Source: Candidatus Roizmanbacteria bacterium UBA6242 (GTDB lineage Bacteria; Patescibacteriota; Microgenomatia; UBA1406; GWC2-37-13). From it: a stretch of DNA of 20,273 bases. Location: positions 330,241 through 350,513 of the forward strand of contig DJWA01000002.1 of assembly GCA_002440905.1 (NCBI GenBank). Direction: 5' to 3'. The notes under the pieces were generated by a model that made no database searches, was not told the origin of the DNA, and saw only the letters and a program-made list of their open reading frames with translations. The position numbers and the translations under genes were made by a program. This document shows positions 17,973-20,273 of this stretch, one piece after another (positions within the stretch are counted from its first letter, which is position 1; each line of letters begins with the position of its first letter).

Positions 17973-20273
17973 ATGAAGAGACTATTTAGCGATAAGGCAC
18001 TATCACTGGTTCTCTGCTTCAACTTAATTGTTAATTCAGTTGCCCCCTTATTTACATTCGTCAGACCGGTCGTTTCGGCAGAACCTCTTAAAGCAGAAAT
18101 CTCCTTTAATACACTTGAGAACTCCTTTGATATTTCCGTCAACACCAAGGAAGAAATTGAATACGTCTTAAGTTGGAAGAATCAGGACGGTGTACAAGGC
18201 ACATCAATCACTAAGGCCGGCGGAGATGATCAAGAGTTCCAAAGGGATATATATGCCGGTATTAAATCGGGTCCAGATGCAAGACGCGACACCGTTATTA
18301 GAGGTATATACAAAGTAGAGGTCAAATCCCAGCATTGGATTACCGCTATCAAATTCTCACTCGACGATGGAAAGCTGATAGACGAAAACAAGAAAGAATA
18401 TAACCCCAGTGAGCTAGATTTCACGGAAGAAGAACTCAAATGGATAGAAGAAGGCGATCAAGTTACCCCTACTCCAACTTTAGAAGCAACTGCGATACCT
18501 ACTCCGACAATCGTTGAGCAAGGAGATATACTGGAAGGCGTATCAGACCAGAATTTTATGACACCCGATGATGACGGTGTCGTTCAAACAAACGTAATTG
18601 AGTCATACCAATGCCGCGCAGATTCGCTAAACGGATGTTTAACAACCGATAAGGAAGACTATGCCCCGACAGAAGTAGCCTTAATTACCGGTTACGGATT
18701 TGCTCCAAATACAGAATATGCTATAAGAATCTTCTCAAGCGATGAACCGGCCGTGACCTATGAAGCATCGGTTACAACCGATGAGCACGGCTCATTTACG
18801 GTCAGCTATCAGCTTGACGGCATATACCGTCCTAATTATCTAGTACAGCTTTTTGACTTGAATGGGCATGAGGTGGCTAGAGTGACGTTTACAGATTCAC
18901 ATGTTGCTAGTCACGTATGCGTAACTGATGTTCAAGGTGCAAATGATCAACCTAATCAAAAAGACCTGACGCAAATGTGCTACGATTACAACGGATTACC
19001 AACGTCCATTTTGGCAGAATGGAATTGGGATGACACTTCGTGGTCAGGGGCTAATACAGGAGATGCCTGCGCACTTTTCGATACAGATAATAATGGTTAT
19101 GCCGATTATGCTACATGCGTAACCGTAGAAGATGGTCCGCCTGCCACACAAAAATCAGGAAGTCCAAGAATTTTTACATGTAATGATACGCGAGCTGATA
19201 GATGTGCCGGAAGCGCATTGCAACCGGGACCATATACCACTACTTGTTCTGTTTCTATGAAAGCTACACAACCATTTCCTGTTGGAGATGGTACTCCCGA
19301 TGATACGGAAGCTTCATGTACAATCAAAATGAGTGAAGTCGGTGGTGGAACAGCTCAACTTATAGATGTTTGCTCATTTCCATCCGATCAACCAAACTCC
19401 GACCCTTCCGATTGTATTAGAGCTGCTGCTAGGACTGGAAAACTTGAAGTAATAAAGTATTTAATACCAAGTGATAATACCGGATTATTTAATTTACAAA
19501 TAGATGGATCAACTTTGGCGTCTAATATTGGACACGGAGGAACCACAGGTGAACAAATAGTAAGTCTTGGCAATCACACCGTCGGAGAAACTGCAGGAAC
19601 ATCAACCTCTTTGTCAAATTATACGACGGCTATAAATTGTAAAGACTTAAATGGTACAGGATCTGTTGTTGCCGAAAGTGCCAACTCAGGGCCATTAACT
19701 GTCAATATTACCGACGGGATTGACGTAGTTTGTATAGTAACAAATACGGTTAAAAACGGTCATCTAATAGTTCAAAAAACAACTTTACCCGCGGATGATC
19801 CGACGGTTTTTACCATAGGCGCTTCTGGTTCAGGTTCAATCAGCGGAGGAGGTGCAGGAACGGTTAGCGACTCAACAGATTATGATTATGAAGTGACACC
19901 CGGCACATATTCGATCACTGAAACTGTTCCTGACGGTTGGAATAAAACAGGCGATACCTGCCAGGATGTAGTTATCGGCGTGGGTGAAACAAAATACTGC
20001 GAATTGACCAACACTAAAATTCCGAAATTGACGGTTATAAAAGTTGTCACAAATGATAATGGCGGAAATAAAGCTATTTCAGACTTTCCTCTCTTTGTGG
20101 ACGGAAACCCAGTCACATCGGGAGTTGCGAATAGTTTAACTATTGGGGCGCATATTGTAAGCGAAACTACCGATACTAAATATTCAAGCATTATAAGTGG
20201 AGATTGTGATATTAATGGAAATATCACTCTAGCTGCAGGAGATAATAAAACTTGTACTATTACCAATAACGAC
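17973..20273 (+). CDS. Large secreted surface protein with repeated prealbumin-like modules (5' part)
   Basis: An open frame of 767 codons that runs off the right edge. Residues 1-36 form a signal peptide: K-R start, hydrophobic core, cleavage after V-S-A36. An N-terminal beta-rich domain of about 120 residues is followed by a Thr/Pro linker (about 165-180). Residues about 210-310 look like an Ig/IPT-type domain (D-K-E-D-Y-A-P-T-E-V with G-Y-G-F-A-P-N-T). Next is a Cys-rich region with D-T-D-N-N-G-Y-A-D-Y at 370-379, resembling a calcium-binding D-x-D-x-N-G loop. From residue 490, three modules of roughly 80-105 residues resemble prealbumin/SpaA-like beta-sandwiches, each ending in C-x-(I/L)-(V/T)-N-(T/N) or close to it. 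Such proteins are cell-surface or appendage components; function and anchoring signal lie beyond the window or are unknown. LepB, encoded nearby, is the likely processing enzyme. Confidence 0.88.
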   Translation, partial: MKRLFSDKALSLVLCFNLIVNSVAPLFTFVRPVVSAEPLKAEISFNTLENSFDISVNTKEEIEYVLSWKNQDGVQGTSITKAGGDDQEFQRDIYAGIKSGPDARRDTVIRGIYKVEVKSQHWITAIKFSLDDGKLIDENKKEYNPSELDFTEEELKWIEEGDQVTPTPTLEATAIPTPTIVEQGDILEGVSDQNFMTPDDDGVVQTNVIESYQCRADSLNGCLTTDKEDYAPTEVALITGYGFAPNTEYAIRIFSSDEPAVTYEASVTTDEHGSFTVSYQLDGIYRPNYLVQLFDLNGHEVARVTFTDSHVASHVCVTDVQGANDQPNQKDLTQMCYDYNGLPTSILAEWNWDDTSWSGANTGDACALFDTDNNGYADYATCVTVEDGPPATQKSGSPRIFTCNDTRADRCAGSALQPGPYTTTCSVSMKATQPFPVGDGTPDDTEASCTIKMSEVGGGTAQLIDVCSFPSDQPNSDPSDCIRAAARTGKLEVIKYLIPSDNTGLFNLQIDGSTLASNIGHGGTTGEQIVSLGNHTVGETAGTSTSLSNYTTAINCKDLNGTGSVVAESANSGPLTVNITDGIDVVCIVTNTVKNGHLIVQKTTLPADDPTVFTIGASGSGSISGGGAGTVSDSTDYDYEVTPGTYSITETVPDGWNKTGDTCQDVVIGVGETKYCELTNTKIPKLTVIKVVTNDNGGNKAISDFPLFVDGNPVTSGVANSLTIGAHIVSETTDTKYSSIISGDCDINGNITLAAGDNKTCTITNND
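19440..20273 (+). repeat. Three tandem divergent protein modules with paired cysteines
   Basis: Modules begin at residue 490 (K-L-E-V-I-K-Y), 597 (H-L-I-V-Q-K-T-T) and 685 (K-L-T-V-I-K-V-V) of the surface protein. They end in C-I-V-T-N-T, C-E-L-T-N-T and C-T-I-T-N-N. Each has an E-T segment (G-E-T, T-E-T, S-E-T) and a second Cys 15-35 residues before the terminal one, which would allow one disulfide per module. The repeats are divergent at DNA level, so they are old or under selection rather than recently duplicated. The array probably continues past the window. Confidence 0.75.

Noticed and set aside
19886..20266. Minus-strand open frame of 126 codons opposite the surface protein
   Set aside because: The plus frame is open for 767 codons with signal peptide and repeat modules; the antisense frame is low-complexity and without motifs.
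19440..20273. DNA-level tandem repeats or a CRISPR array
   Set aside because: The repetition is at protein level only; there are no near-identical repeats with regular spacers at DNA level here or elsewhere in the window.

Overview
The window looks like chromosomal DNA from a Candidate Phyla Radiation (Patescibacteria) bacterium, perhaps of the Microgenomates group. The assignment rests on gene order, on the divergent forms of conserved proteins (MurG, MraY, IleRS, a short ParB-like protein), on tight 1-8 nt gene overlaps, on the near absence of Shine-Dalgarno sequences, and on a Cys-rich surface protein with repeated beta-sandwich-like modules. TGA is used as a stop codon several times, so this is not one of the UGA-recoded CPR lineages. 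No database search was possible and the placement is an inference.

Region 1 (1-6349) is one tightly packed operon: the end of a HAD phosphatase, a sugar-1-phosphate nucleotidyltransferase with a beta-helix tail, YvcK, a DgkA-type undecaprenol/diacylglycerol kinase, MraY, MurD and FtsW. Most junctions overlap. The genes link UDP-sugar supply, undecaprenyl-phosphate supply, lipid I synthesis and septal glycan polymerisation.

Region 2 (6350-11884) opens with a promoter and a well-formed cobalamin (B12) riboswitch. These precede an unrecognised 375-residue protein with a C-terminal zinc ribbon, followed 7 nt later by murG, ftsQ, ftsA and ftsZ. A B12-sensing RNA inside a division/cell-wall cluster, in front of an unknown gene, is the most striking thing here. 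A TATAAT box placed just before murG is the alternative way the downstream genes could be transcribed.

Region 3 (11885-16572) holds ileS with a translationally coupled second SEDS gene, then the ribosomal protein pair rplU-rpmA. Region 4 (16573-17799) holds a ParB-like DNA-binding protein lacking the usual N-terminal CTPase domain, converging on and overlapping lepB (signal peptidase I, minus strand). Region 5 (17800-20273) holds tRNA-Val(CAC) and the first 767 codons of a secreted, multi-domain surface protein that runs off the window.

A pattern spans the window: wherever a promoter can be read clearly before a protein gene (ileS, rplU, parB-like, lepB, surface protein, possibly murG), the -10 box lies only 6-12 nt upstream of the start codon. 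This implies leaderless or nearly leaderless mRNAs. The riboswitch transcript is the one clear exception. No insertion sequences, CRISPR arrays or phage genes were seen, and no gene-free stretch exceeds 300 bases (the longest, 6350-6573, is the riboswitch region).
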